Source: Sphingomonas changbaiensis NBRC 104936 (GTDB lineage: Bacteria; Pseudomonadota; Alphaproteobacteria; Sphingomonadales; Sphingomonadaceae). Taken from it: a stretch of 64,000 nt of DNA. Shown piece after piece: positions 17,589-25,103 of this stretch. The notes under the pieces were generated by a model that was not told the origin of the DNA, did not search any database, and worked only from the letters and a program-made list of their open reading frames with translations. A program made the translations under genes and the position numbers. The stretch is taken from contig NZ_BBWU01000051.1 of assembly GCF_000974765.1 (NCBI RefSeq), forward strand, positions 1-64,000. Reading direction: 5' to 3'. The number at the start of each line of letters is the position of its first letter. Position 1 is the stretch's first letter.

Positions 17589-17780
17589 ATGCTGCACAAG
17601 ATTGTGATCGCCGTCGCGCTGGCCACCCTGGCCGGATCGCCCGCGTTCTCGGCGCCGTGCCGCGACGCCAAGGGCAAATTTGTCAAATGCCCGGAGAAGA
17701 GCGCGCCGGCACCGAAGCGCTGCAAAGATGCCAAGGGCAAGTTCGCAAAGTGCGGCGCTCCCGGGGCCAAGCCAGCTTGA
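17589..17780 (+). CDS. small exported protein with two CxDAKGKFxKC repeats
   Basis: A 63-residue protein from the ATG at 17589, preceded by GGAGGGAC. A signal peptide (IVIAVALATLAGSPAFSA) leaves a mature chain of about 40 residues made of two near-identical units, CRDAKGKFVKC and CKDAKGKFAKC, joined by a Pro/Lys linker. Each unit has cysteines ten residues apart, suggesting small disulfide loops or metal binding in the periplasm. The motif occurs in many short sphingomonad proteins of unknown role as far as I recall. A hairpin follows. Confidence 0.75.
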   Translation: MLHKIVIAVALATLAGSPAFSAPCRDAKGKFVKCPEKSAPAPKRCKDAKGKFAKCGAPGAKPA

Positions 17781-17788
17781 GCGTGAAT

Positions 17789-17818
17789 GGCTCCGCCAGC
17801 AGGCGTGCCAGCGGAGCC
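17789..17818 (+). terminator. candidate terminator of the small CxDAKGKFxKC gene
   Basis: GGCTCCGC and GCGGAGCC, an 8-bp perfect stem with a 14-base loop, nine bases after the stop. No clear T-run. Confidence 0.4.
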
Positions 17819-17869
17819 TCCGCGCACGTGACGAACGCGGGCCGGCACGGCAAAACAGGGGGAATTACC

Positions 17870-17968
17870 ATGCCGACCACTAATGACGGCACGAACCCGC
17901 CGGAGCCGCATCACGTCGCCACAGCAACGTCAGATCGCCCAGCAGCAAGCGCAGGAAGCAAAGCATGA
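17870..17968 (+). CDS. possible 32-residue hydrophilic microprotein
   Basis: ATG at 17870 follows AGGGGGAATTACC, a good ribosome-binding site, and encodes MPTTNDGTNPPEPHHVATAT plus 12 residues rich in Ala/Ser/Pro. No hydrophobic segment, signal or known family. The good binding site is the only support, so the call is weak. The remaining bases between 17781 and 18106 show nothing else. Confidence 0.25.
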   Translation: MPTTNDGTNPPEPHHVATATSDRPAASAGSKA

Positions 17969-18106
17969 TTCACGCGGCGACAAGGGCATAAGCCCACTCT
18001 TCGGATCGGCTGGCTTGCATCGGCAGGCTGAGCCACATTCGACCCAGTGTCGAACAGCAATGCCGCTTGCGACGGCCATGCCTTATCCGGCCTCGTCGTC
18101 CCTGGA

Positions 18107-19297
18107 TCACTCTCGGCCGAGCAAGTCTTCTTCGAACAAGGAGGATCGCGACAGGCGGTCTTCGACCGCGCCTGAGGCCAAGCTCGCGCGCAATCTGGCG
18201 AGGCGCTCCTCCAGCCATAGGCGGAACCGCGCCGTATGTGGAAATTCCGACGGATCGGGCGTTGGCGCTCGGAAGGCCGCGACGAAAGCCTCGAGCCTGA
18301 CAAGCTTGCCGTGGTCGTCCAGGAGTCGTTCGAGCAGGTCCGTTCGCTGTCGTTCGACCCGGGCGCGCCGCTCCTGTTCCGCTCGCCGAATGGCCGCCTG
18401 CTCATCTGCAATTCGCCGCCGCTCGTCCGCCTCCCTGTTCTCGCGCTTGGCGACTCCGATCGCCGCGATTGTCGACATGATCCTGGGAATCATGTTCAGC
18501 AGGTCACGCGTCTTCGTGTCGGTGAACGTGCGGGGAATGGTCGGTCCCCAATACTGGTTCTCGGTACGGATCCTGACTTCTTCGAGTCGCACCGCCAGTC
18601 TCCCTTCGAAGCGCTGTTCCCATTCCGGAATTTGCGGACGGCCATAGCCGCTCCTGTAGCCGTAGCGCTTGAAGCGGGCTTCTTCTTCGGCCTCCCACTT
18701 TGCCACGGCCTTCAGCTCGGCTTCGGTCGGCGTATGCTCGTAGCGATCGGCGACCTCGGCGATTTCGAAGCCGACATGCTCGCCACGGGCGCGCCAAGCC
18801 GCCCGGTCGCCCTCGTAGCCAAGGCTGAAGCCCGCCGCCTGCGCGGCAGCATCGAGGGCCTCCAGCACCTTACGCGCCCGTTCTGCGGAGTCGGGCCGCA
18901 TCGCGGCCGTGATCAGGCGGCCTCCACTGACATTGACCAGTCCCAGCCGGTCTGGCCTCGCCTTGCCCAGCTTTTCTATCGTCCGGGTGATTATCGGGCT
19001 GACTGGCTGGTGCTCGGAACTAGAGCGCTCGGCCAATCCGTTCAAAGCCTGCGCTCGGGCCTCTGACATGGCTTCGCTTTCGCTGGTCCCGGCCCCTTCG
19101 TGAATGACAAGGACCGCATCGGACGCACCACTCGCCTTGTCGGTAGGAAGCGGCGCCAGCTTCACCGGTTTGCCGTGCGCTTTTTTGGCCCAGTACCCTA
19201 CGGGCGGCGTCGGGATGTGATATTTTCGGCAAATCTTGTGGAGGGCGACGTCGGACAGGCTGAACTCCTTGGCAAGCTTGGTCATGGGCGATCCCAA
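18107..19297 (-). CDS. conserved hypothetical protein with N-terminal helix-turn-helix-like segment, probably frameshifted
   Basis: About 396 residues if started at TTG 19297, or 392 from the ATG at 19285. The N-terminal segment MTKLAKEFSLSDVALHKICR resembles a helix-turn-helix and is followed by HIPTPPVGYWAKKAHGKPVK. This is the hallmark of a family of large hypothetical proteins often found beside integrases and on genomic islands. The middle is charged and partly coiled-coil (ADERRRIADEQAAIRRAEQE). The family usually begins with a short LVW.xPM segment, and that segment is present just upstream in another frame (19286-19338), implying a one-base deletion. It lies between the small-protein region and a P4-type integrase. 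Function unknown. Confidence 0.6.
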   Translation of the reverse strand: MGSPMTKLAKEFSLSDVALHKICRKYHIPTPPVGYWAKKAHGKPVKLAPLPTDKASGASDAVLVIHEGAGTSESEAMSEARAQALNGLAERSSSEHQPVSPIITRTIEKLGKARPDRLGLVNVSGGRLITAAMRPDSAERARKVLEALDAAAQAAGFSLGYEGDRAAWRARGEHVGFEIAEVADRYEHTPTEAELKAVAKWEAEEEARFKRYGYRSGYGRPQIPEWEQRFEGRLAVRLEEVRIRTENQYWGPTIPRTFTDTKTRDLLNMIPRIMSTIAAIGVAKRENREADERRRIADEQAAIRRAEQERRARVERQRTDLLERLLDDHGKLVRLEAFVAAFRAPTPDPSEFPHTARFRLWLEERLARLRASLASGAVEDRLSRSSLFEEDLLGRE

Positions 19298-19338
19298 ACG
19301 AGAGCATGGAGCTCGGCGCGCGTCAGACGTATGGCCAT
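19286..19338 (-). other. out-of-frame N-terminus of the 18107 gene
   Basis: The ATG at 19338, preceded by AGGAAC, encodes MAIRLTRAELHALVWDRP and then meets TGA. The next residues of the family (MTKLAKEF) continue one base out of phase at 19285. Restoring one base (CCCATG to CCCCATG) would join the two parts into one frame of about 410 residues. This explains the otherwise poor TTG/ATG start of the downstream frame. Confidence 0.6.
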
Positions 19339-19421
19339 CGAGAGTTCCTGTCAGCGGGATTGATGTGCGGAATTGGCCGGCTTGAACACAGGTGTTCAGC
19401 TACGTCCGACCCGATCGGAAA

Positions 19422-20657
19422 TCAGCCGACTGCCCGTCGTCCGCCGAAATTTGGCTTGAGCAGCTTGGCGCCGCTGCGCAGCCGGTCAAGTTCGTCCGAC
19501 CAGAACTGCATCATCCTGACTCGCTCGTCCCAATATTCGCCGCGGGTATAGGCCCGCCGCACGCCGTCGTTTTCCATGTGCGCGAGCTGCCGTTCGATTG
19601 CGTCGGGATGAAAGTGGCCGCACTCGTTGAGCAGGGTCGCGGCCATCGCGCGAAAGCCATGGGCGGTCATTTCCTCCTGCCCGAAGCCGAGGGCGCGCAG
19701 CGCCGCGTTGACGGTGTTTTCCGACATCGGGCGCCGATCGCTGCGGAACGACGGGAAGCAATAGCGGCCGGTCCCGGTCAGCTCCCAGAGCTCCTCGAAC
19801 AGGCCGACCACCTGGCGAGACAGCGGCACGCGGTGCGCGCGCCGCATCTTCATTTTCTCCGCCGGCAGGTTCCAGACCGAGCGATCGAAATCGAATTCGC
19901 TCCATTCGGCCTGCCTGAGTTCGCCCGGGCGCACGAACAGATGCGCCGAGAGCCGCAGCGCATAGAGCGTGATCGCATGGCCGGTATAGCCCTCGATCGC
20001 GCGCATCAGCTCGCCCGCGCGGCTGGCGGTCGTGATCGCCGCGAGATGTTTGGTCTTGGGCACGGTGAGCGCGCCGCGCAGGTCGCCGGCGGGATCGCGC
20101 TCGGCGCGTGCGGTGGCAATGGCATAGCGGAAGACGCGACCGAGCACGCTGCGCATCCGCCGCGCGCTTTCGTAGCGCCCGGTGGCCTCGACGGAGCGCA
20201 GCACCGCCAGCACTTCCTGGGCGGTGATCTTGGCGATCGGGCGTGTGCCGATCTTCGGATAGGCCTTGTCGAGCAGCCAGCGGATCTTGGCTAACGTGAT
20301 CTCGGCCATGCCCTCGCGCTCGTTCTTCGCGACCCACTCCTTGGCGATGCTCTTGAAGGTGTCGTTCTCGTCGACGCACGCCTTGGCCCGTGCGACCTTT
20401 TCCTCGTGCGACGGATCGAGCCCGGCCGCGATCAGGCGGCGTGCCCCGTCACGCTTGCCGCGCGCATCCGCAAGGCCGACGTCCGGCCAGGCGCCGAAGG
20501 CCAGCGTGCGATGCTTGCCGTGGTAGACGTAATTGAAGCGCCAGAGCTTCGACCCGTTCGGCCGGACGAGCAGGTATAGCCCGGCGCCGTCGGTCAGCTT
20601 ATAGTCCTTTTCAGTCGGCTTGGCGCCGGCGACGGTCGTGGCAAAGAGGGTGCCCAT
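19422..20657 (-). CDS. tyrosine-type site-specific integrase (P4/DUF4102 family)
   Basis: A 411-residue recombinase from the ATG at 20657. The N-terminal DUF4102-type domain contains YKLTDGAGLYLLVRPNGSKL and LAFGAWPDVGLADAR, typical of P4-like island integrases. The catalytic domain has Arg in HLFVRPGELRQAEW, His-x-x-Arg in AHGFRAMAATLLNE, and the nucleophile Tyr in RRAYTRGEYWDER. The longer frame up to 20873 crosses the tRNA gene and is not coding. It reads away from the 3' end of tRNA-Leu, the usual arrangement of an island inserted into a tRNA. It looks intact. Confidence 0.92.
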   Translation of the reverse strand: MGTLFATTVAGAKPTEKDYKLTDGAGLYLLVRPNGSKLWRFNYVYHGKHRTLAFGAWPDVGLADARGKRDGARRLIAAGLDPSHEEKVARAKACVDENDTFKSIAKEWVAKNEREGMAEITLAKIRWLLDKAYPKIGTRPIAKITAQEVLAVLRSVEATGRYESARRMRSVLGRVFRYAIATARAERDPAGDLRGALTVPKTKHLAAITTASRAGELMRAIEGYTGHAITLYALRLSAHLFVRPGELRQAEWSEFDFDRSVWNLPAEKMKMRRAHRVPLSRQVVGLFEELWELTGTGRYCFPSFRSDRRPMSENTVNAALRALGFGQEEMTAHGFRAMAATLLNECGHFHPDAIERQLAHMENDGVRRAYTRGEYWDERVRMMQFWSDELDRLRSGAKLLKPNFGGRRAVG

Positions 20658-20823
20658 CTGGGGTATCGCCTCCAAAAAGGGAGGAGAACGATACCTCACG
20701 AGATACCCGAAATGTTCTCGATTGGTGCCGTATCCGCCCGGATTTCGCCGGACGCTTATAGCACAAGAAACGGCGGATTTCAGCCATTTTCGAGACGTTC
20801 CCGGACGGTGCCGGAAGAACAAA

Positions 20824-20910
20824 TGGTGCCCAGGAGAGGACTCGAACCTCCACGCCCTTGCGAGCGCCAGCACCTGAAGCTGGTGCGTCTACCAATTCCG
20901 CCACCTGGGC
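20824..20910 (-). tRNA. tRNA-Leu (anticodon CAG)
   Basis: On the minus strand the gene starts GCCCAGGTGGCGGAATTGG, a typical leucine tRNA 5' half with a 7-bp acceptor stem (GCCCAGG / CCTGGGC). The anticodon arm CCAGC-TTCAGGT-GCTGG gives CAG. A long variable arm, the T-arm GGTTCGAGTCC and an encoded CCA end follow. The integrase lies on its 3' side. Confidence 0.95.
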
Positions 20911-20984
20911 ACGGGGTAGGCGGCGCGCTTAAGCGGGCGCGAGCGCGCTTGTCAACCGGACTTCGGCGGGGCAAGGGCGCGGAT

Positions 20985-21923
20985 ATGAGAGACGCGATCG
21001 TCACGGTGTTCGGCGGCGGCGGATTTGTCGGCCGCTACCTCGTCCAGCAATTGTTCGATGCAGGCGCGCGCGTGCGCATCGTCCAGCGCAATCCGAAAGC
21101 CGCCTTCTTCCTGCGGCGCGGCCGCATCGGCCGGATCCAGTTCCTTGCGGCGGATGTTCAGAGCGAAGAGCTGGTGCACCGCGCGGTGGCCGGCTCCGAC
21201 GCTGTCGTGAACCTCGTCGGCGTGCTGAAGGGCGATTTCAACGGCATCCACGCCGACGGCGCGCGGAACGTCGCAAAGGCGGCCCGCACGGCGGGAGCGC
21301 GCGCGCTGGTCCATCTGTCGGCGATCGGCGCCGATCCCGATTCGCCGTCACGCTATGGCCGCAGCAAGGGCGAAGGCGAAGCCGCCGTCCGCGACGCCTT
21401 TCCCGGCGCGACCATTGTCCGCCCGTCGCTGGTGTTCGGACGCGAGGACGGCTTCACCAACCGCTTCGCCCAGATGCTGAAATGGCCGATCGTGCCGGTG
21501 GTGCGGGCGGAAACGAAGTTCCAGCCGGTCTTCGTCGCCGACCTGGCGCAGGCGATCGCGAAGGCCGTCGCCGACCCGCAGGCTTATGGTGGCGCGTCCT
21601 TCGATATCGCCGGCCCCGAGCCGATGACGATGGCGGCGCTGCTCCGCCGCCTGGCGGAGTGGACCGGCCGCTCGCCTCACTTCATCGACATGCCCGACGC
21701 GGTCACGGCGGCGATGGCGCGCGCAGGCGGCTGGGCGCCGGGCGCGCCGATCACCTGGGATCAGTGGCTGATGCTCCAGCGCGACAATGTCGCCGCAGCC
21801 GGCGCGCAGGGGCTCGACGCGTTCGGGATCACGCCGACGCCTCTCGCCGCAGTCGCGCCGGGCTGGCTGGTTCAGTACCGCAGGCACGGCCGGTTCGGCG
21901 CGGTGCGGACCGCCGAGCGCTGA
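20985..21923 (+). CDS. NAD(P)-binding protein, complex I NDUFA9-like
   Basis: A 312-residue atypical short-chain dehydrogenase from the ATG at 20985; the frame is open further upstream but only through the tRNA gene. The Rossmann motif VTVFGGGGFVGRYLVQQL begins the protein, followed by LVHLSAIGADPDSPSRYGRS and KGEGEAAVRDAFPGATIVRP, which match the extended/atypical SDR group related to the NDUFA9 subunit of respiratory complex I. In alphaproteobacteria such genes are often found next to uppP, as here. Role in ubiquinone or complex I metabolism is inferred from the family. Confidence 0.88.
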   Translation: MRDAIVTVFGGGGFVGRYLVQQLFDAGARVRIVQRNPKAAFFLRRGRIGRIQFLAADVQSEELVHRAVAGSDAVVNLVGVLKGDFNGIHADGARNVAKAARTAGARALVHLSAIGADPDSPSRYGRSKGEGEAAVRDAFPGATIVRPSLVFGREDGFTNRFAQMLKWPIVPVVRAETKFQPVFVADLAQAIAKAVADPQAYGGASFDIAGPEPMTMAALLRRLAEWTGRSPHFIDMPDAVTAAMARAGGWAPGAPITWDQWLMLQRDNVAAAGAQGLDAFGITPTPLAAVAPGWLVQYRRHGRFGAVRTAER

Positions 21924-21968
21924 TTCAATCCAGACCGAGCTTAGGCGCTCAATCCTGAAAGGTCGCAT

Positions 21969-22778
21969 ATGCCCCTTCTCCTGACCGCCATCCTGCTCGG
22001 CATCGTCGAGGGGCTGACGGAGTTCCTGCCGGTCTCCTCCACCGGCCACCTGATCCTTGCGTCCGAACTGCTGGGCTACAAGGCCGAGACCTGGGCGACC
22101 TTCAACGTGGTCATCCAGCTGGGCGCGATCCTGGCGGTGATCGTGCTGTACTGGCGAACCTTCTGGGCGGTGGCGACGGGCCTGTTCCAGCGCGAGCCGA
22201 CCAGCTGGCGCTTCCTCAGCAACCTGCTGCTTGCCTTCCTGCCGGCGGCGGTGATCGGCTTTCTGCTCCACAAGCAGGTCGAGGCGCTCCTCGGCAACGC
22301 GATCGTGGTCGCGGTCGCGCTGATCCTGGGCGGCATTGCGATCCTGGTGATCGAGGCCGCGGTGAAGCGCGCGACGATCGAGCCCGGCGTCGCCGCGATG
22401 CCCGCGAGCCGTGCGCTCGGCATCGGCGTGATCCAGTGCCTGGCGATGATCCCCGGCGTCAGCCGCTCCGGCGCGACGATCATGGGCGCGCTGGCGCTTG
22501 GCGTCGAACGGCGCACGGCAGCCGAGTTCAGCTTCTTCCTCGCGGTGCCGACGATGCTCGGCGCGACCACGCTGGAGGCGCTGAAGAACCGCGAGGCGCT
22601 GACCTCCGGGGCGGTCGATTGGGGGCTGGTCGGCGTCGGGTTCGTCGTCGCGTTCCTGGTCGCGATCGTGGTGATCCGCTGGTTCGTCGGCCTGATTTCG
22701 AAGCGGGGATTCGCGCCCTTCGCCTGGTATCGCATCATTGCCGGCAGCGCGGCGCTGGTCTGGCTCCTCGCCAGATAG
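21969..22778 (+). CDS. uppP: undecaprenyl-diphosphate phosphatase
   Basis: A 269-residue polytopic membrane enzyme that dephosphorylates undecaprenyl pyrophosphate, recycling the lipid carrier for peptidoglycan and conferring bacitracin tolerance. Both signature regions are present: GLTEFLPVSSTGHLILASEL near residue 15 and IPGVSRSGATIMGALALGV near 160, supplying the catalytic Glu, Ser and Arg. Length and topology fit the family. It follows the NDUFA9-like gene by 45 bases in the same direction. A short hairpin with overlapping stop ends the unit. Confidence 0.96.
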   Translation: MPLLLTAILLGIVEGLTEFLPVSSTGHLILASELLGYKAETWATFNVVIQLGAILAVIVLYWRTFWAVATGLFQREPTSWRFLSNLLLAFLPAAVIGFLLHKQVEALLGNAIVVAVALILGGIAILVIEAAVKRATIEPGVAAMPASRALGIGVIQCLAMIPGVSRSGATIMGALALGVERRTAAEFSFFLAVPTMLGATTLEALKNREALTSGAVDWGLVGVGFVVAFLVAIVVIRWFVGLISKRGFAPFAWYRIIAGSAALVWLLAR

Positions 22779-22793
22779 GTCCGGAACCGGACC
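22778..22793 (+). terminator. candidate uppP terminator
   Basis: GGTCCG-GAAC-CGGACC forms a tight 6-bp hairpin beginning at the last base of the uppP stop, followed by a CATCTTCATCTTAG stretch. Confidence 0.4.
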
Positions 22794-22935
22794 CATCTTC
22801 ATCTTAGTTGATGCACCTAGACAGGAGCTTAGCCGCGGACGGTCCCCAATATAGTCAGCATTGCTGACATAACACCATTTTTCCACGTGACTCCCCTCTC
22901 CGGCCGCTGCGATATATCGGGCGAGGGAGGTGGCG

Positions 22936-24543
22936 ATGGCCGAAAGCCCGATGCTGACATTCGTGGGAACGGCGCAGGCCTATCCGGCGAAGCGCCCGCC
23001 GGAACTGCGCGCCGAGGACTTTCATGAGATCGCCGGTCGCTATCCGCCGGCCGAGGCCGAGGCGCAGTCGGCGCGCTGTTCGCAGTGCGGCGTGCCCTAT
23101 TGCTCCGTCCATTGTCCGCTCCACAACCACATCCCCGACTGGCTTCGCCTGACCGCGGAGGGGCGGCTGCAGGAAGCGTACGAGTTGTCGAACGCGACCT
23201 CGACGATGCCGGAGATCTGCGGCCGCATCTGCCCGCAGGATCGGCTGTGCGAAGGCAATTGCGTGATCGAATTCTCCGGCCACGGCGCGGTGACGATCGG
23301 CTCGGTCGAGAAATTCATCACCGATACCGCCTGGGAGGAAGGTTGGGTCGAGCCGCTGCGCCCGGGCCGCCCGACGGGCCAGTCGGTGGGCATCGTCGGC
23401 GCCGGCCCCGCCGGGCTGACCGCGGCCGAATATCTGCGCGCGGCGGGCCACGACGTGCACGTCTATGACCGGCACGACCGCGCCGGCGGGCTGCTCACCT
23501 ATGGCATCCCCGGTTTCAAGCTGGAGAAGGAGGTGGTGATGCGCCGCATCGCTCGGCTGGAGGGTGGCGGCATCGTGTTCCATTTGGGCAGCGAGGTGGG
23601 CGGCGCCCTTCCCTTTGCCGATCTTCGCGCCCGCCACGACGCGCTGCTGATCGCGACCGGCGTGTATAAGCCGCGGGGGGTGAAGATACCGACTGTCATA
23701 GCCTTAAATCCTCCCCTGCAAGGGGAGGTGGCGCGCGAAGCGCGACGGAGGGGTGTCAGCGGCGGCAAATTATCTCCGGCCTGGACACCCCTCCACCAGC
23801 CTTCGGCTGGTCCCCCTCCCCTTTCAGGGGAGGATCTGGGCGGCACGCCTTCCGGCATCGTCGAAGCGCTCGATTATCTGATCGCGTCCAACCGCAAGGG
23901 CTTCGGCGACCGGGTGCCTGCGTTCGACAATGGCGCGCTGAACGCGGCGGGCAAGCGCGTCGTGGTGATCGGCGGCGGCGACACGGCGATGGATTGCGTA
24001 CGCACGGCCGTTCGCCAGGGCGCCGCGTCGGTGAAGTGCCTCTATCGCCGCGACCGCGCCAACATGCCGGGATCGCAGCGCGAAGTCGCGCATGCGGAGG
24101 AAGAGGGCGTCGAATTCCTCTGGCTGTCCGCGCCCGAAGCCTTCGAGGCGGCGGCAAATGGCTGGGTCTCGGGCGTCCGCGCGACCCGCATGCGCCTCGG
24201 CGCGGCGGATGCGAGCGGCAGGCGGATGCCGGAGCCGGATGTGGCAGGCGGCTTCCGGCTGGATGCCGACCTCGTCATCAAGGCGCTCGGCTTCGATCCC
24301 GAAGAGCTTCCGGCGATGTTCGGCACGCCCGAGCTCGGCGTCACCCGCTGGGGCACGCTGCGGATCGATCACCAGAGCATGATGACATCGATCGACGGCG
24401 TGTTCGCGGCGGGCGACATCGTCCGCGGCGCGAGCCTCGTCGTCTGGGCGATCCGTGACGGGCGCGACGTGGCCGAGAAGATGCGCGCTTGGCTGAGGGG
24501 GCGCACGATTTCCTCAACCCGACGCGAAAGGATCGCGGCATGA
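22936..24543 (+). CDS. gltD: glutamate synthase small subunit, with an in-frame REP-derived insertion
   Basis: A 535-residue NADPH- and FAD-binding subunit that feeds electrons to the large subunit for glutamate synthesis. ATG 22936 has GGGAGG before it. N-terminal iron-sulfur cysteines (CSQCGVPYCSVHCPLH; CGRICPQDRLCEGNC), FAD site VGIVGAGPAGLTAAEYL and NADPH site RVVVIGGGDTAMDCVR are intact. Between residues about 255 and 302 it contains a proline/glycine/arginine-rich insert coded by a pair of inverted REP elements (23710-23833); relatives go directly from GVYKPRG... to the IVEALDYL segment. The frame is kept through the insert. Its stop overlaps the next start (ATGA) in an operon with DUF2059 and gltB. 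Confidence 0.95.
   Translation: MAESPMLTFVGTAQAYPAKRPPELRAEDFHEIAGRYPPAEAEAQSARCSQCGVPYCSVHCPLHNHIPDWLRLTAEGRLQEAYELSNATSTMPEICGRICPQDRLCEGNCVIEFSGHGAVTIGSVEKFITDTAWEEGWVEPLRPGRPTGQSVGIVGAGPAGLTAAEYLRAAGHDVHVYDRHDRAGGLLTYGIPGFKLEKEVVMRRIARLEGGGIVFHLGSEVGGALPFADLRARHDALLIATGVYKPRGVKIPTVIALNPPLQGEVAREARRRGVSGGKLSPAWTPLHQPSAGPPPLSGEDLGGTPSGIVEALDYLIASNRKGFGDRVPAFDNGALNAAGKRVVVIGGGDTAMDCVRTAVRQGAASVKCLYRRDRANMPGSQREVAHAEEEGVEFLWLSAPEAFEAAANGWVSGVRATRMRLGAADASGRRMPEPDVAGGFRLDADLVIKALGFDPEELPAMFGTPELGVTRWGTLRIDHQSMMTSIDGVFAAGDIVRGASLVVWAIRDGRDVAEKMRAWLRGRTISSTRRERIAA
23710..23833. repeat. inverted REP pair inside gltD
   Basis: Two head-to-head copies of a unit of about 50 bases. Left copy 23710-23757 starts CCTCCCCTGCAAGGGGAGG and ends GGAGGGGTGTC. 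The right copy 23784-23833, read on the minus strand, starts CCTCCCCTGAAAGGGGAGG and ends GGAGGGGTGTC. Each copy carries its own hairpins, and 26 bases separate them. The whole is translated as part of gltD. Confidence 0.85.
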
Positions 24544-25103
24544 TCATCTCGTTACTCATTCTGCTGGCTCAGCCCGTGGCAGTGGCCCCCACGGCCGCGC
24601 CGGCGCAGATGGTCGATCAGGAGCGAGTGGCCGCCGCCCGACAGCTCATCGGGCTATTGAAGCTGGAAGACACTTATGATCGGATGTTTGCACAGCTGAC
24701 GCCGATTTTCGGTCAAGCCGTGATCGGCATACTGCAGGCGGATCCCGCGACCAAGGCCGGATACGATCTTCTGATAAACCAGGGCGAGGGCGGCCAGGCC
24801 CGGCTAGTCGCGATCATTGCCGACGAGTTCATGAAGTCGATCCGGGCGCGTTATCCGCAACTGAAGGATCGGGCCGCCGTCGAATACGCACAGGCATTCA
24901 CGCTGGCCGAACTCCGCGACATGATCGCTTTCTACAGCTCGGGGACGGGCGCAAAGGCGCTGACTATAATGCCCGAGCTGCAGAACCGCTTGACCGCGGC
25001 CGGCCGCGAAATCGGCCGCGCGGCCGGCGAAGAAGCGGGTCGCCGTGCGTTCGAACGCGCCGAAAAGGAGATGCTGCCAAGCAGGCAGCCAACCAAGTCA
25101 TGA
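24540..25103 (+). CDS. exported DUF2059 domain protein
   Basis: A 187-residue protein from the ATG at 24540, which overlaps the gltD stop; its own stop overlaps the gltB start, so all three genes look translationally coupled. An N-terminal hydrophobic stretch (MIISLLILLAQPVAVAPTAA) is a probable signal peptide. The DUF2059 region is recognisable by AARQLIGLLKLEDTYDRMFA and the C-terminal TLAELRDMIAFYSSGTGAKA. DUF2059 proteins are small exported helical proteins without known activity. Why one sits between the two glutamate synthase genes is unclear. Confidence 0.85.
   Translation: MIISLLILLAQPVAVAPTAAPAQMVDQERVAAARQLIGLLKLEDTYDRMFAQLTPIFGQAVIGILQADPATKAGYDLLINQGEGGQARLVAIIADEFMKSIRARYPQLKDRAAVEYAQAFTLAELRDMIAFYSSGTGAKALTIMPELQNRLTAAGREIGRAAGEEAGRRAFERAEKEMLPSRQPTKS

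Noticed and set aside
17345-17968. 207-codon frame over the small exported protein
   Set aside because: Out of frame with the clear signal peptide gene at 17589; only its last 32 codons have an independent start.
10328-17968. Lasso-peptide biosynthetic cluster
   Set aside because: No B1/B2/C genes or precursor peptide were seen; only the receptor and S9-type enzyme resemble such loci.
20658-20873. 72-residue extension of the integrase
   Set aside because: It reads through the tRNA-Leu gene; the canonical integrase start is at 20657.
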